DNA of 64,000 nucleotides from Pseudoalteromonas sp. OOF1S-7. Lineage in GTDB: Bacteria > Pseudomonadota > Gammaproteobacteria > Enterobacterales > Alteromonadaceae. The stretch lies in NCBI RefSeq assembly GCF_022347765.1, contig NZ_JAKRFZ010000001.1, positions 124,001 through 188,000 on the forward strand, read 5' to 3'. Below are positions 25,839 to 35,699 of this stretch, piece after piece (the first letter of the stretch is position 1; each line of letters begins with the position of its first letter). A model generated the notes under the pieces. The model was not told the origin of the DNA. It saw nothing but the letters and a program-made list of their open reading frames with translations, and made no database searches. Made by a program: the position numbers and the translations under genes.

Positions 25839-27038
25839 ATGTCATCTACCCATGTTCTGGTACTCAATTGTGGCAGCTCCAGCCTCAAATTCGCAATCAT
25901 AGACCCAAACACCGCTCAGGAACACCTTTCAGGATTGGCTGAACGCCTTGGCGAAAGCAATCCTCAGATCAAGTACAAGCACCAAGGTCAAAAACACACC
26001 GTTGCACTTAATGCCGGTGACGCCCACCAGATTGCTATCGACAAACTGGTCGAGCTGGTCAAATCGCTCGACCTGGACAAAGAGCTGGTTGCTGTGGGTC
26101 ACCGCGTCGTGCATGGGGGTGAACACTTCACACAATCGGCACTGATAGATGACACAGTGCACCAGGCTATAGTCAAAACCGCCGATCTGGCACCATTGCA
26201 CAATCCGGCCAACCTGCTGGGCATCGACGCCGCCACTGGAGCCTTTAGTCACTTGCCTCAGGTCGCAGTATTCGACACAGCCTTCCATCAAAGCATGGCA
26301 CCTACTGCGTACCTCTACGCGTTGCCCTATGACCTGTACAAATCCCATGGGATCCGCCGTTATGGCTTCCATGGCACCAGCCACTATTTTGTATCGACTC
26401 AGGCCATCAAAGCATTAGGCCTTGAGCAAAAAAGTTCTCGAATTATTACTGCGCACCTGGGTAACGGCTGCTCTGTTTGTGCAATAAAAGACGGTAAATC
26501 GGTGGATACCAGTATGGGACTGACACCATTGGAGGGCCTGATCATGGGCACTCGCAGCGGTGATATCGATCCGGGCCTGTTCTCCTACCTGGTTAACCAG
26601 CTTGATTACAGCGTTGAACAAGTCGATACCTTACTGAATAAGCAAAGTGGTCTGCTGGGGATCAGTGAACTATCGAATGACTGTCGCACTATCGAAGAAG
26701 CCGCAGCAGACGGACACCCGCAGGCAACCCTGGCGCTGGACATGTTCTGTTATCGCCTGGCTAAGCAAATTGCCAGTTTTGCAGTCCCCCTGGGTGGCGT
26801 TGATGCGCTGGTCTTTACCGGCGGCATTGGCGAAAACTCTGATGTTATCCGTGCAAAAGTGGTCGAGCAACTTGGCTTTTTAGGTATGCAGATTGATGAG
26901 CAGGCAAACCTGAATGCCCGTTTTGGCAACGAGGGGGAAATTACCCGCTCTGGTGCTGCCACCAAGGCACTGGTGATCCCAACGAATGAAGAATGGGTCA
27001 TCGCCCATGATGCCGCGCAACTGGCACAGGAGCAATAA
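25839..27038 (+). CDS. ackA: Acetate kinase
   Basis: Makes ATP and acetate from acetyl phosphate. From the ATG at 25839 the protein has 399 residues. The ASKHA-fold signatures LVLNCGSSSLKFAI at the N-terminus, AVGHRVVHGGE, RRYGFHGTSH, ITAHLGNGCS and FTGGIGENS are all present. The longer frame begins at TTG 25818 with no family match. It is followed 3 bases later by pta, the usual acetate operon, which recovers ATP from acetyl-CoA during overflow or anaerobic growth. Confidence 0.97.
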   Translation: MSSTHVLVLNCGSSSLKFAIIDPNTAQEHLSGLAERLGESNPQIKYKHQGQKHTVALNAGDAHQIAIDKLVELVKSLDLDKELVAVGHRVVHGGEHFTQSALIDDTVHQAIVKTADLAPLHNPANLLGIDAATGAFSHLPQVAVFDTAFHQSMAPTAYLYALPYDLYKSHGIRRYGFHGTSHYFVSTQAIKALGLEQKSSRIITAHLGNGCSVCAIKDGKSVDTSMGLTPLEGLIMGTRSGDIDPGLFSYLVNQLDYSVEQVDTLLNKQSGLLGISELSNDCRTIEEAAADGHPQATLALDMFCYRLAKQIASFAVPLGGVDALVFTGGIGENSDVIRAKVVEQLGFLGMQIDEQANLNARFGNEGEITRSGAATKALVIPTNEEWVIAHDAAQLAQEQ

Positions 27039-27041
27039 GCT

Positions 27042-29189
27042 ATGAGCCGTCGTATTATGTTGATCCCAATTTCAACCGGTGTTGGCTTAACGTCCGTGTC
27101 GGTTGGATTGGTGCGCGCACTGGAGCAAAAAGCCGTTGCGGTTAATTTTTTCAAACCCATAGCACAGCCCCGCAAAGAAGATACGGGCCCGGAGAAATCA
27201 ACGTTGATAGTTCAACAGGGATCATCGATTTCCCCCCCGAAACCATTTGCACTGAGCTATGCCGAGCAGATGATTGGTGATGGCAAAGGCGACGATTTAC
27301 TGGAAGAAATTGTCGAGCGCTTTGAAAGTACGATCAATCCGGGTGAAGTGGCCATCATTGAAGGGATGGTGCCAACACGCCGCCAGCCTTATGCTGGCCG
27401 CGTCAATCGGGAAATCGCCCAGACACTGGGCGCAGACATTGTGTTTGTGCTGACCCCGGGTAACGACAACAATGACCAACTGGAAGACCGCCTGGAAATT
27501 GCCGCCGGAAACTATGGGGGGGTTGACCATGCGCGGGTATTAGGCTGTATCTTTAACAAGGTCAACGCACCACTTGATGAAGATGGCCGTGCGCGTGCCG
27601 ATCTGGTCGACCAGCACGAGCCGGAACAGCTGGAAAACGAACTGAACCGGTTAGCCTCTTTACCTATCTTCCGCAAGCATCCATTTATGTTACTCGGCGC
27701 CATTCCGTGGGATTTTGATCTGGTCGCCCCACGCGTGGTCGACCTGAGTAACTATCTGGGTGCGGAAGTGATCAATGCCGGAGATATGGCGCACCGCCGG
27801 CTAAGGCGTGTCACCTTCTGTGCCAGAACGGTCTCAAATATTCTGAACCACTTTACGCCAGGCGCCCTGCTGGTCACACCGGGTGACCGCTCCGATATTT
27901 TAGTTGCAGGTTGCCTGAGTGCGATGAACGGTACTAAGCTGGGTGCTATTTTGCTCACTGGCGGTTTTAAACCCGAAGCCAAGATCATGGAATTGTGCGA
28001 ACAAGCCATGGCAACGGGTCTGCCTATTTTGGCGACCACAGCTGATACCTGGCGAACTTCTCTGTTACTGCATAACTTCAATATGGAGGTGCCTGCTGAT
28101 GACGAACAACGTATCGACAAAGTCAAACAACATAACGCCGATCATATAGACGCCGACTGGTTGGATTCATTGGCTCAAGGGGTGGCGAGAACGCGCAAGC
28201 TATCTCCACCGGCATTTCGCTTTTTACTGACCGACTCAGCGCGTAAAGCCAATAAAACCATCGTACTGCCTGAAGGCAATGAGCCTCGTACTATCAAAGC
28301 TGCTGCTATTTGTGGGGAACGAGGTATTGCCAAAACCGTGCTGCTCGGAGACCGTGAAGAAATTGAACGTATTGCCACGCAGCAAGGTGTAGAGCTCAAT
28401 GACAATGTCACCATTCTCGATCCCAATGAAGAAGTTGAAAAGTACATAGCGCCTATGGTGGAGCTGCGTAAAAACAAAGGCCTGACCGAAGTCGTGGCGG
28501 CTGAGCAATTACAGGATAACGTGGTGCTGGGTACCATGATGCTGGCAGAAGACAAAGTAGACGGCCTGGTGTCCGGTGCAGTCAACACGACCGCCAATAC
28601 CATTCGCCCACCACTTCAGTTGATCAAAACTGCGCCGGATTCCTCTTTGGTCAGTTCGGTGTTCTTTATGCTGTTACCCGATCAGGTGCTGGTGTATGGT
28701 GACTGTGCCATTAACCCCGATCCAACTGCAGAGCAATTGGCCGATATCGCAATCCAGTCTGCCGAGTCTGCCGCTGCATTTGGTATTGAGCCTAAGGTGG
28801 CGATGATCAGCTACAGTACCGGCACATCGGGCCAGGGGGCTGACGTTGACAAAGTCCGTGAAGCGACGCGCATTGCGCAAGAAAAACGCCCGGATCTGGA
28901 TATTGACGGACCACTCCAATACGACGCCGCCATTATGGAAAATGTCGCACGTAAGAAGGCACCAAACAGCAAGGTGGCTGGTAAAGCAACGGTGTTTGTA
29001 TTCCCGGACCTCAATACCGGCAACACTACTTATAAAGCCGTTCAGCGAAGCGCTGATCTGATCAGTATCGGGCCCATGCTGCAAGGTATGCGCAAGCCTG
29101 TTAATGATCTCAGCCGTGGCGCACTGGTTGATGATATTGTCTATACCATCGCACTGACTGCAATCCAGGCAGGACAAAACGACCAGTAA
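27042..29189 (+). CDS. pta: Phosphate acetyltransferase (long form)
   Basis: Interconverts acetyl-CoA and acetyl phosphate. The 715-residue length is the long gammaproteobacterial form: an N-terminal P-loop-like domain ([19 protein letters not shown]; BioD-like), a central DRTGG domain ([17 protein letters not shown]) and a C-terminal catalytic PTA_PTB domain ([50 protein letters not shown]). It is the second gene of the ackA-pta operon. Confidence 0.97.
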   Translation: MSRRIMLIPISTGVGLTSVSVGLVRALEQKAVAVNFFKPIAQPRKEDTGPEKSTLIVQQGSSISPPKPFALSYAEQMIGDGKGDDLLEEIVERFESTINPGEVAIIEGMVPTRRQPYAGRVNREIAQTLGADIVFVLTPGNDNNDQLEDRLEIAAGNYGGVDHARVLGCIFNKVNAPLDEDGRARADLVDQHEPEQLENELNRLASLPIFRKHPFMLLGAIPWDFDLVAPRVVDLSNYLGAEVINAGDMAHRRLRRVTFCARTVSNILNHFTPGALLVTPGDRSDILVAGCLSAMNGTKLGAILLTGGFKPEAKIMELCEQAMATGLPILATTADTWRTSLLLHNFNMEVPADDEQRIDKVKQHNADHIDADWLDSLAQGVARTRKLSPPAFRFLLTDSARKANKTIVLPEGNEPRTIKAAAICGERGIAKTVLLGDREEIERIATQQGVELNDNVTILDPNEEVEKYIAPMVELRKNKGLTEVVAAEQLQDNVVLGTMMLAEDKVDGLVSGAVNTTANTIRPPLQLIKTAPDSSLVSSVFFMLLPDQVLVYGDCAINPDPTAEQLADIAIQSAESAAAFGIEPKVAMISYSTGTSGQGADVDKVREATRIAQEKRPDLDIDGPLQYDAAIMENVARKKAPNSKVAGKATVFVFPDLNTGNTTYKAVQRSADLISIGPMLQGMRKPVNDLSRGALVDDIVYTIALTAIQAGQNDQ

Positions 29190-29210
29190 CATGTCAGGCA
29201 AGCCTGTTGT

Positions 29211-29244
29211 GTAATTCGGGAGGCAGACTCGCTTCCCGAATTAC
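29211..29244 (+). terminator. Long stem-loop after pta
   Basis: An 11-bp perfect inverted repeat (GTAATTCGGGA/TCCCGAATTAC) with a 12-nt loop starts 21 bases after pta. It lacks a T-run, so it may be a Rho-assisted end, a 3' stabilising hairpin, or an operator for the next operon. Confidence 0.5.
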
Positions 29245-29335
29245 AACTTGGCTGAGTGTGCAGCCAACGGAAAAAGGTTTCTTTTGCCCATGCTTGACTA
29301 TACTATGAAAGAGTCAAAAGTGTCAGGACTCGGAT

Positions 29336-29716
29336 ATGTCGAAGCAAACATTGCAGGTATTGCCGCACAATTTTACCATCCATAGTCTGGATAGTGATCA
29401 GGCTGTGCCCGCTGAAGTAATGTCCGCAGAGATATTTTTTATTGCAAAAACCTCCGAAGAGCTCTCAATTGTTTGCCCCAGCGACCTCACGTTTGACAGT
29501 TTCGCCACCGAGCCACATTGGCGCGCACTGGAAGTCATTGGCCCATTGGGTTTTTCGCTCACCGGCATCATGGCCAATATTTCAGGCGTCTTGGCCAGTG
29601 CGAATGTGTCAATCTTTTCGATTTCTACCTACGACACCGACTATATTCTGGTTAAAGAAACGCAACTTCCAGATGCCATTAAGGCACTCAAAAAAGACGG
29701 ATACCTGTTTGTCTGA
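29336..29716 (+). CDS. ACT-domain (CASTOR-type) small regulatory protein
   Basis: A 126-residue protein whose first half holds FFIAKTSEELSIVCPSD and whose second half holds GPLGFSLTGIMANISGVLASANVSIFSISTYDTDYILV, which reads as two ACT repeats of the kind found in CASTOR_ACT/ACT_7 proteins that bind amino acids. Internal quotes are split for length; the second block covers roughly residues 69-112. It has no catalytic domain. It is the first gene of an overlapping run that leads to dapE, so it may sense an amino acid; that is inferred from domain type. Its stop overlaps the next start as TGATG. Confidence 0.75.
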   Translation: MSKQTLQVLPHNFTIHSLDSDQAVPAEVMSAEIFFIAKTSEELSIVCPSDLTFDSFATEPHWRALEVIGPLGFSLTGIMANISGVLASANVSIFSISTYDTDYILVKETQLPDAIKALKKDGYLFV

Positions 29717-30222
29717 TGCACTTATCACAACAGATTAATTACGCACCCATTGCGCAAATTGCCAACCCAATCATGCATATCGCCAGCCCCTTTACTGGCA
29801 AAGTGCACCCTCTCAGCCGGCATCCAGAGCCTTTGTTTGCCTGCGGTATGTTAGGTCCTGGGGTTTGTGTGAAATTAAACTCGGCTATGATGCTGGCTCC
29901 CTGCCCAGCGAAGGTCGAAAAAATCAGTCAGCAAGGCTGCGAGTTTGTACTGCGCGCCAAATCCGGACTTCTGATGTTGCTGCACCTGCAGCTCCCAACG
30001 GAGTACCGTAAAACAGAGCATCTTATTCAGCATAGTTATGGTAAAAAGCAGGTCACGATGGGCGATATCTTATGTTATTTCGATGTGCCGGGCGACATGA
30101 GTATTCTGGGTACCCTAATTCTGCTCAATGCAGATAAACTGGGACCCTGTTATTTTCCTTTAAATCAAGTTACTGCGGGTAAAGATCCGCTTATTACACT
30201 TTCCAGGGCATGTAATTTATGA
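29716..30222 (+). CDS. Glucose-type EIIA-like protein with altered active-site pair
   Basis: A 168-residue protein with the EIIA-Glc fold signatures: ASPFTGKVHPLSRHPEPLF, GPGVCVKLNSAMMLAP and SGLLMLLHLQLP, and a later MGDILCYFDVPGD. The phosphoacceptor histidine of EIIA-Glc (H90 in E. coli) is kept, at the same number here. The partner histidine (H75) is replaced by cysteine (C75, in SQQGCEFVLR). No EIIB/EIIC is linked. It overlaps the ACT gene by one base and the ArsC-like gene by four, so it is cotranscribed with genes leading to dapE. It may be a regulatory rather than transport EIIA; that is inference. Confidence 0.75.
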   Translation: MHLSQQINYAPIAQIANPIMHIASPFTGKVHPLSRHPEPLFACGMLGPGVCVKLNSAMMLAPCPAKVEKISQQGCEFVLRAKSGLLMLLHLQLPTEYRKTEHLIQHSYGKKQVTMGDILCYFDVPGDMSILGTLILLNADKLGPCYFPLNQVTAGKDPLITLSRACNL

Positions 30223-30569
30223 CCACCATTATGTACGGTATCAGCAACTGCGATACGATTAAAAAAGCAAAGAAATTCCTCGAACAAAACGACATCAGCT
30301 TTACTTTTCACGATTACCGAAAAGACGGGCTGGATGCACAGATGCTGGCAGAATTTGTCGCTGCACTGGGTTGGGAAAACGTACTCAACAAACGGGGTAC
30401 CACTTACCGTGCACTGAGCGATGAAGACAAGCAAAACCTTGATGCAGACAGCGCACAAAAACATATGCTGGCAGCGCCTGCAATGATCAAGCGCCCCATT
30501 TTATTGCACGCTGGCCAGTACCATCTTGGCTTTAAGGCACCTCAATACCAGGACATTTTCTCGCTATGA
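30219..30569 (+). CDS. ArsC/Spx-family thioredoxin-fold protein (YffB-like)
   Basis: A 116-residue protein with the ArsC-like fold: the N-terminal [16 protein letters not shown] has a single active-site-type cysteine at residue 11, followed by [17 protein letters not shown] and IKRPIL (the RP turn of the family). Gene order with dapE downstream matches E. coli yffB-dapE. Function of YffB proteins is not established; glutathione-linked reductase activity has been proposed for the family. It overlaps both neighbours by four bases. Confidence 0.88.
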   Translation: MTTIMYGISNCDTIKKAKKFLEQNDISFTFHDYRKDGLDAQMLAEFVAALGWENVLNKRGTTYRALSDEDKQNLDADSAQKHMLAAPAMIKRPILLHAGQYHLGFKAPQYQDIFSL

Positions 30570-31705
30570 GTGAGACGCACAGTGAGGTAGTCGCACTGGC
30601 AAAGGCGCTTGTCCAGCGCCCTTCTGTCACGCCAGAGGACGCCGGATGTCAGGCTATGATCAACGCGCGTCTGAGCGCACTGGGATTCAACGTCGAAGAG
30701 CACTTCTTTGTTGATACGCTCAATACCTGGGCACGCAAAGGCACACAAGGCCCGCATTTTTGCTTTGCTGGCCACACCGATGTTGTTCCCGTCGGAAATG
30801 AGCGAGACTGGCGTTACCCGCCATTTTCAGGTGATATACACGATGGTATGTTACATGGCCGTGGTGCAGCTGATATGAAAGGTTCATTGGCGGCTATGGT
30901 GGTGGCCACAGAGCGTTTTGTCGCGCGTTTTCCTGATCATAACGGGTCGATCAGTTTTCTGATCACCTCAGATGAAGAGGGTCCATTTATTAATGGCACG
31001 ACTAAAGTGGTTGATTTGCTCGAAGCCAGAAATGAAAAAATAGACATGTGCCTGGTTGGCGAGCCGTCGTCCAGAGAACAATTGGGTGATGTGGTTAAAA
31101 ATGGACGCCGTGGTTCACTGACCGGGCATCTGTCTGTCAAGGGTATACAAGGCCATGTTGCCTACCCCCACCTGGCCAGAAACCCAATCCATCAGAGCAC
31201 ACCGGCACTGACAGAGCTCAGTACAACACAGTGGGATCAGGGTAACGCGTTTTTCCCGGCCACCAGCTTTCAGATCTCAAATATCCACGGTGGGACCGGC
31301 GCAGGCAATGTGATCCCCGGCAGTCTGGATGTTCAGTTTAACTTTCGCTTCAGTACCGAAGTGACCGCTGAACAACTCAAGGCCCGAGTTTGCGAAATTC
31401 TCGACAGACACGGTCTGGACTATGATCTGCACTGGACACTCAATGGCCTGCCCTTTTTAACCGAACCCGGGCCTTTGTTGAATGTAACGCTGGAAGCCAT
31501 TAAAACGGTGACCGGCATTGATGCCAACCCGGAAACAACCGGGGGGACCTCTGATGGGCGCTTTATCGCACAAACCGGCTGTAAGGTGATCGAGCTGGGG
31601 CCAGTGAATGCCACTATCCATCAGGTAAATGAATGCGTAAGCACTGAATCGCTCGACCAGCTTGCTGAAATCTACGAACTGATCCTGGAAAAGCTACTTA
31701 CATGA
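30566..31705 (+). CDS. dapE: Succinyl-diaminopimelate desuccinylase
   Basis: A zinc-dependent M20 hydrolase of the lysine and meso-diaminopimelate pathway, releasing LL-diaminopimelate from its N-succinyl form. The 379-residue protein shows [12 protein letters not shown] (metal His and Asp), [25 protein letters not shown] (catalytic Glu) and GGTSDGRF. It overlaps the ArsC-like gene (ATGA) and the next peptidase gene by four bases. Confidence 0.97.
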   Translation: MSETHSEVVALAKALVQRPSVTPEDAGCQAMINARLSALGFNVEEHFFVDTLNTWARKGTQGPHFCFAGHTDVVPVGNERDWRYPPFSGDIHDGMLHGRGAADMKGSLAAMVVATERFVARFPDHNGSISFLITSDEEGPFINGTTKVVDLLEARNEKIDMCLVGEPSSREQLGDVVKNGRRGSLTGHLSVKGIQGHVAYPHLARNPIHQSTPALTELSTTQWDQGNAFFPATSFQISNIHGGTGAGNVIPGSLDVQFNFRFSTEVTAEQLKARVCEILDRHGLDYDLHWTLNGLPFLTEPGPLLNVTLEAIKTVTGIDANPETTGGTSDGRFIAQTGCKVIELGPVNATIHQVNECVSTESLDQLAEIYELILEKLLT

Positions 31706-32382
31706 GTCATCTCAGCAAACTTAAGTCTCAGGCCAGTGGCCTCTGTGACAGCCACATAGTCCCGTTTGCGGGTCATGCTGTTCACGGAGCCATCCACCGT
31801 GATCTCAGCGCACTGAGTGAAGCTGCCAGACAGGCCGGGTTTACCTTTCGTATTGCTTCGGCTCATCGTGACTTTCATCGCCAATGCCTGATTTGGAACA
31901 ACAAGTTTCGGGGTGTGCGCCCGGTGTTAAATCGTCAAAATGAAGTGGTCGACTTGTCTGTATTAACGCCAGAAGCCTGTGTGCACGCCATTATGCTCTA
32001 CTCGGCCCTGCCCGGTGCCAGCCGCCATCACTTCGGCACTGATCTGGATGTTTACGCCAGCAATTGCCTGCCAGCTGGCCAGCACCTGCAGCTAGAGCCC
32101 TGGGAATATGAACATGATGGGCCTTTTGCCGAATTTAATGCCTGGCTGAACGAGCACCTCAGTGCGTTTGGGTTTTTTCGGCCCTATCGGTGTTATCAGG
32201 GCGGTGTTGCGGCCGAACCGTGGCATATCAGCCACAGGCACCGTGCTGCTGATATGATGGAAGCGGTCTCTGTGGAGACTCTGGCAGCAGTGATCAGCAG
32301 TCACGACGTCGCAGCCAAACACACGATTATAGAGATGTTGCCAACGCTATACGAGCGATATATCAGCAACATCTGTGATTAA
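31702..32382 (+). CDS. M15-family D-Ala-D-Ala carboxypeptidase-like protein
   Basis: A 226-residue zinc peptidase of the VanY/M15 type. The metal-binding residues are in [12 protein letters not shown] (His and Asp) and EPWHISH (His). [13 protein letters not shown] precedes them, as usual. No signal peptide is seen, so the protein is probably cytoplasmic and may act in peptidoglycan peptide recycling. Its coupling with dapE, which makes a peptidoglycan building block, fits a cell-wall role, but the substrate is inferred. Confidence 0.85.
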   Translation: MSHLSKLKSQASGLCDSHIVPFAGHAVHGAIHRDLSALSEAARQAGFTFRIASAHRDFHRQCLIWNNKFRGVRPVLNRQNEVVDLSVLTPEACVHAIMLYSALPGASRHHFGTDLDVYASNCLPAGQHLQLEPWEYEHDGPFAEFNAWLNEHLSAFGFFRPYRCYQGGVAAEPWHISHRHRAADMMEAVSVETLAAVISSHDVAAKHTIIEMLPTLYERYISNICD

Positions 32383-32401
32383 GCTAGCAATGGGGCGCCC
32401 G

Positions 32402-33619
32402 CTATTGCTGACGATAATGCTCGAAGAATCGCTGCATCCGAGCCATGGCAGGCTCCAGCTCATCCATATGTGGTAAAAATACCAACCGGAAATGATCTGG
32501 CTGAGGCCAGTTAAACGCCCGGCCATGCACCAGTAGTATTTTCTCTTCACGCAACAGGTCCAGCATCATTCGCTCATCATTTTTCACATTGAAATGTTGC
32601 GTATCTATTTTAGCAAAAGCATATAGTGCGCCCATTGGCTTAACACAGGATACGCCCTGAATATCATTCAAGCCTTGCCATGCAATCTCACGTTGTTCGT
32701 ATAAACGTCCACCAGGCTGGATCAAGGCATCTATTGACTGCACCCCACCCAGTGCTTGCTGGATGGCAAATTGTGCTGGTACATTGGCGCACAAACGCAT
32801 GGATGCCAGCATGTTGAGACCATCTATTAAATCTTTCATTGCCGACACTTTTCCACTGAGCACCATCCAGCCCATACGTAAGCCTGCTGCCCGATAGGTC
32901 TTGGCAAGCCCGTTAAAGGTGATCACAGGTAAATCGTCACATAGAGAGGCAATTGACCAATGCTGAGCGCCGTCATAAAGGATTTTTTCATAGATTTCAT
33001 CACTGAGCAGCAACAGGTTATGCTCTCTGGCAATATCAATAAGCCCCTCAAGCAGCGCTTTGCTGTACACGGCCCCGGTCGGATTATTGGGATTAATTAA
33101 CACCAGGGCACGAGTTTTAGAGGTAATCTTGGCGCGTATATCAGCTAAATCAGGAAACCAGTCGGCAGCTTCGTCACATAAGTAATGAACGGGTTTACCA
33201 CCTGATAACTTAACTGACGCCGTCCATAGCGGATAATCAGGTGCAGGTATCAGTACTTCATCACCATCGTTTAACAATGCCTGCGTGACCATCTGGATAA
33301 GCTCACTGACACCGTTACCAATAAAAATGTTGTCTACGCTGATATTTGGCAGGCATTTCTGTTGATAGTGCTGATAAACCGCGACACGGGCGGAATAAAG
33401 TCCTTTTGAATCACAATAACCCTGAGCATCTGACAAATTGCGAATGATGTCACGGTGCATATCTTCTGGCATGTCGAAACCAAATGCCGCCGGATTCCCT
33501 ATATTCAGTTTGAGGACTTTAGTGCCCTCGTCTTCCATTTTCTTTGCCTGTGACAACACAGGACCGCGAATATCGTAGCACACCCCATTGAGTTTGCTGC
33601 TTTTAGTAATTTTTATCAT
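32402..33619 (-). CDS. alaA: Glutamate-pyruvate (alanine) aminotransferase AlaA
   Basis: A PLP-dependent class I aminotransferase of 405 residues that makes alanine from pyruvate and glutamate. Visible motifs: KLNIGNPAAFGFDMPEDM, SDAQGYCDSKGL, the Asn of NPNNPTGAVYS, DEIYEKILYDG and the PLP lysine K240 in FNGLAKTYRAAGLRMGW. The start at 33619 follows GGGGAGA. It is convergent with the peptidase gene, 19 bases away. The 206 bases upstream (33620-33825) show no gene. Confidence 0.95.
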   Translation of the reverse strand: MIKITKSSKLNGVCYDIRGPVLSQAKKMEDEGTKVLKLNIGNPAAFGFDMPEDMHRDIIRNLSDAQGYCDSKGLYSARVAVYQHYQQKCLPNISVDNIFIGNGVSELIQMVTQALLNDGDEVLIPAPDYPLWTASVKLSGGKPVHYLCDEAADWFPDLADIRAKITSKTRALVLINPNNPTGAVYSKALLEGLIDIAREHNLLLLSDEIYEKILYDGAQHWSIASLCDDLPVITFNGLAKTYRAAGLRMGWMVLSGKVSAMKDLIDGLNMLASMRLCANVPAQFAIQQALGGVQSIDALIQPGGRLYEQREIAWQGLNDIQGVSCVKPMGALYAFAKIDTQHFNVKNDERMMLDLLREEKILLVHGRAFNWPQPDHFRLVFLPHMDELEPAMARMQRFFEHYRQQ

Positions 33620-33825
33620 TATTTCTCCCCATTCAGGCTACTAGAATAGCGCCCAAATAACAGGAAGAAAAGCAGATTTCCGGGCGGAAATTAAAAGAAG
33701 ACTTCAATGAAGTACAGAACGAATTTCGCCACCAAAATGTGACGGCCCAGGAAAATCAACAGCTCATGCAAAGCTGAGCTGTATGGAATTGTCAAGCTTT
33801 ACCGCAAACGAGCTATACCAGTAGC

Positions 33826-34170
33826 CTAAGCATTCGCCATCAGCCATTGCTGCAACTTGGCCGTGGACCCTATCACTTGCTGAGATAAACCACCCAGCGC
33901 GTCTTTGGCAGCGTTCACATCCCCCTGAAGCAGTAACATTTCTACCTCCCGAGCACTGTCAGATAAACTCATTGCTCCAAACTGTGCCGCATTCGATTTC
34001 AGACTGTGCGCGTTGCGCGTTGCAGCCTCAAGATCGACAGGCAAAGACTCTCGCACTTCGCGTTCCAGGCGCTCAAACTCACTGATGCAGAATACTAAAG
34101 TGTCTGAAAATTGCTCACCTAACAGGGACTGCATCGTATCCAGGCAAGCTTCATCAATCATTACATTCAT
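33826..34170 (-). CDS. Stand-alone histidine phosphotransfer (Hpt) protein
   Basis: A 114-residue four-helix Hpt domain. The phosphoacceptor H55 is in the conserved RNAHSLKSNAAQFGA. There is no other domain and no kinase or regulator beside it, so it should relay phosphate for a hybrid kinase encoded elsewhere. It may also serve the response regulator encoded at 57156-57533, but nothing links them directly. The start has AAAGGA upstream. Confidence 0.92.
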   Translation of the reverse strand: MNVMIDEACLDTMQSLLGEQFSDTLVFCISEFERLEREVRESLPVDLEAATRNAHSLKSNAAQFGAMSLSDSAREVEMLLLQGDVNAAKDALGGLSQQVIGSTAKLQQWLMANA

Positions 34171-34297
34171 ATTAGTCCTTTCACTATCTGGCTAAAAAAC
34201 CTACCAACAGCCTCACTTACAGTTAATGCTAGCCAAGAGGCACCCAAACTGCAAACTATGATATGATCTGTGACAGAAAAAACAGTAAAATAATGCG

Positions 34298-34906
34298 ATG
34301 AAACGACCCCTTTGTAATCACTGCCACTTTCCGCTACAAACATGTGTTTGCCAGTACCTGTGTAGCGCCATCCACAATCGCTGTAAGATACTGGTATTAC
34401 AACATCCCAGTGAAGCCAAAGTCGCCAAAAACACCGCTCGACTGCTTTCTTTGCAACTGACCAATGTCGAAGTCGTCCGCGGAGAGTCAGCGGCCGACTT
34501 TACCGCTACCCGATCACAACTACAGTCGGGCGCCTGTGCTTTACTGTACCCGTCTGACAAGGCGCTCACACTCAGCGAAAATGGGCATCAGGACACCTTG
34601 CCCAAAATAGAGACGCTGGTGGTACTGGATGGTACCTGGAAAAAGGTGCACAAAATGCTGATGCTCAACCCCTGGCTGATGACACTACCTCATGTCTCTT
34701 TCGCGCACCTCCCAGAGAATCAGTACCATATACGTAAAGCTGAGCAGGCCTTCAGCCTATCTACGCTTGAAGCAACCGCTCACTTTTTACACCTCTATGA
34801 GCAAATTTCACCCGCCCCCTTATATCAGGCGCTGGCAGGTATGATCGAACAACAAACGAGGCAGATGCCTGAGCATGTAAAATTAAGGTACTTACGTGAC
34901 GAATAA
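34298..34906 (+). CDS. DTW-domain tRNA-uridine aminocarboxypropyltransferase (TapT/YfiP-like)
   Basis: A 202-residue protein of the DTW family that transfers the 3-amino-3-carboxypropyl group of SAM to tRNA uridine. The N-terminal cysteine cluster CNHCHFPLQTCVC resembles the family zinc site. LQHPSEAKVAKNTARLL, LLYPSDKA and the name motif, here LDGTWKKVHKM, follow. The usual D-x-T-W core reads D-G-T-W. It is coupled with the next gene by an 11-base overlap. Confidence 0.88.
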   Translation: MKRPLCNHCHFPLQTCVCQYLCSAIHNRCKILVLQHPSEAKVAKNTARLLSLQLTNVEVVRGESAADFTATRSQLQSGACALLYPSDKALTLSENGHQDTLPKIETLVVLDGTWKKVHKMLMLNPWLMTLPHVSFAHLPENQYHIRKAEQAFSLSTLEATAHFLHLYEQISPAPLYQALAGMIEQQTRQMPEHVKLRYLRDE

Positions 34907-35699
34907 TCGATCGAATAATCGATTAAAACGGCAGTTTTTTCGTGACGGGCCGGATTATCGCTTTGGCGACCAGGCAAGCTTTGATGAAATTAAAAGTACT
35001 TTTGGTTTTAAGACCATTACCTTAGGTGCCTGGGTCAACAAACAGGAACAGCATATCGCAGCCAACTTACTCTACGATGCACTGGCTGATCTCACCCAGA
35101 TCCTGTCATTGCCTCCTTTTTCGATTGGCCTGAGAGGCACCTTAAACCTCGCTTTTGGTAGTGGCGGACAAGCTGGCGTGCAGGCCCATTACGACAGCAG
35201 CAAACGCACGCTGGCACTGGCAAAAAATGCAGGTGGAGGGGCACTGGCGCACGAGTGGTGGCATGCATTTGATCATTACATCGCCAAACACATGTTCAGC
35301 ACGGCGGGTGCACACGACTTTGCATCAGCGCTGTGGCTTACTCAGACACCCAGGCTGACCCACCCGCTTAATCAACGGCTTGATAAACTCTTTCGCCTTT
35401 TGCTGCTCGATAGCAGCACCCTTGAACCAAGTGACTATTTTAAACGTGCCGCATTGTTAGATAAGGCGCGCGGCATTCAGTATTACGCACGACCACAGGA
35501 ACTCACCGCACGCGCCTTTGAGTGGGTCATCGCCAGTCACCCTCAGATCCGCAACGCCTTTTTGGTAGATGATGTACTCGGCTCAGAGCTGCAACGTCAG
35601 GGCGGCTTTCCCGACTCTTCGATTGCAGCGGCAACACTTAGCACAACAACTAATTACTTTCAGATGCTAGGTGCTGCGTTATATCGTCAAGCGCAATAA
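34896..35699 (+). CDS. CLCA_X-like family protein with HEWWH zinc-protease motif
   Basis: A 267-residue protein starting at GTG 34896, with AAGG upstream, inside the end of the DTW gene. The core GGGALAHEWWHAFDHYIA (H119-E120-x2-H123) fits a gluzincin zinc site. Other stretches include GPDYRFGDQ, GAWVNKQEQ and YYARPQELTARAFEWV, the last giving a possible third ligand (E). I recognise it as a conserved family in Vibrio/Alteromonas relatives, annotated as CLCA_X. Similar HEWWH segments occur in phage polyvalent proteins. No signal peptide. Its 3' end overlaps the EAL gene by 50 bases. Peptidase activity is inferred only. Confidence 0.75.
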   Translation: MTNNRSNNRLKRQFFRDGPDYRFGDQASFDEIKSTFGFKTITLGAWVNKQEQHIAANLLYDALADLTQILSLPPFSIGLRGTLNLAFGSGGQAGVQAHYDSSKRTLALAKNAGGGALAHEWWHAFDHYIAKHMFSTAGAHDFASALWLTQTPRLTHPLNQRLDKLFRLLLLDSSTLEPSDYFKRAALLDKARGIQYYARPQELTARAFEWVIASHPQIRNAFLVDDVLGSELQRQGGFPDSSIAAATLSTTTNYFQMLGAALYRQAQ

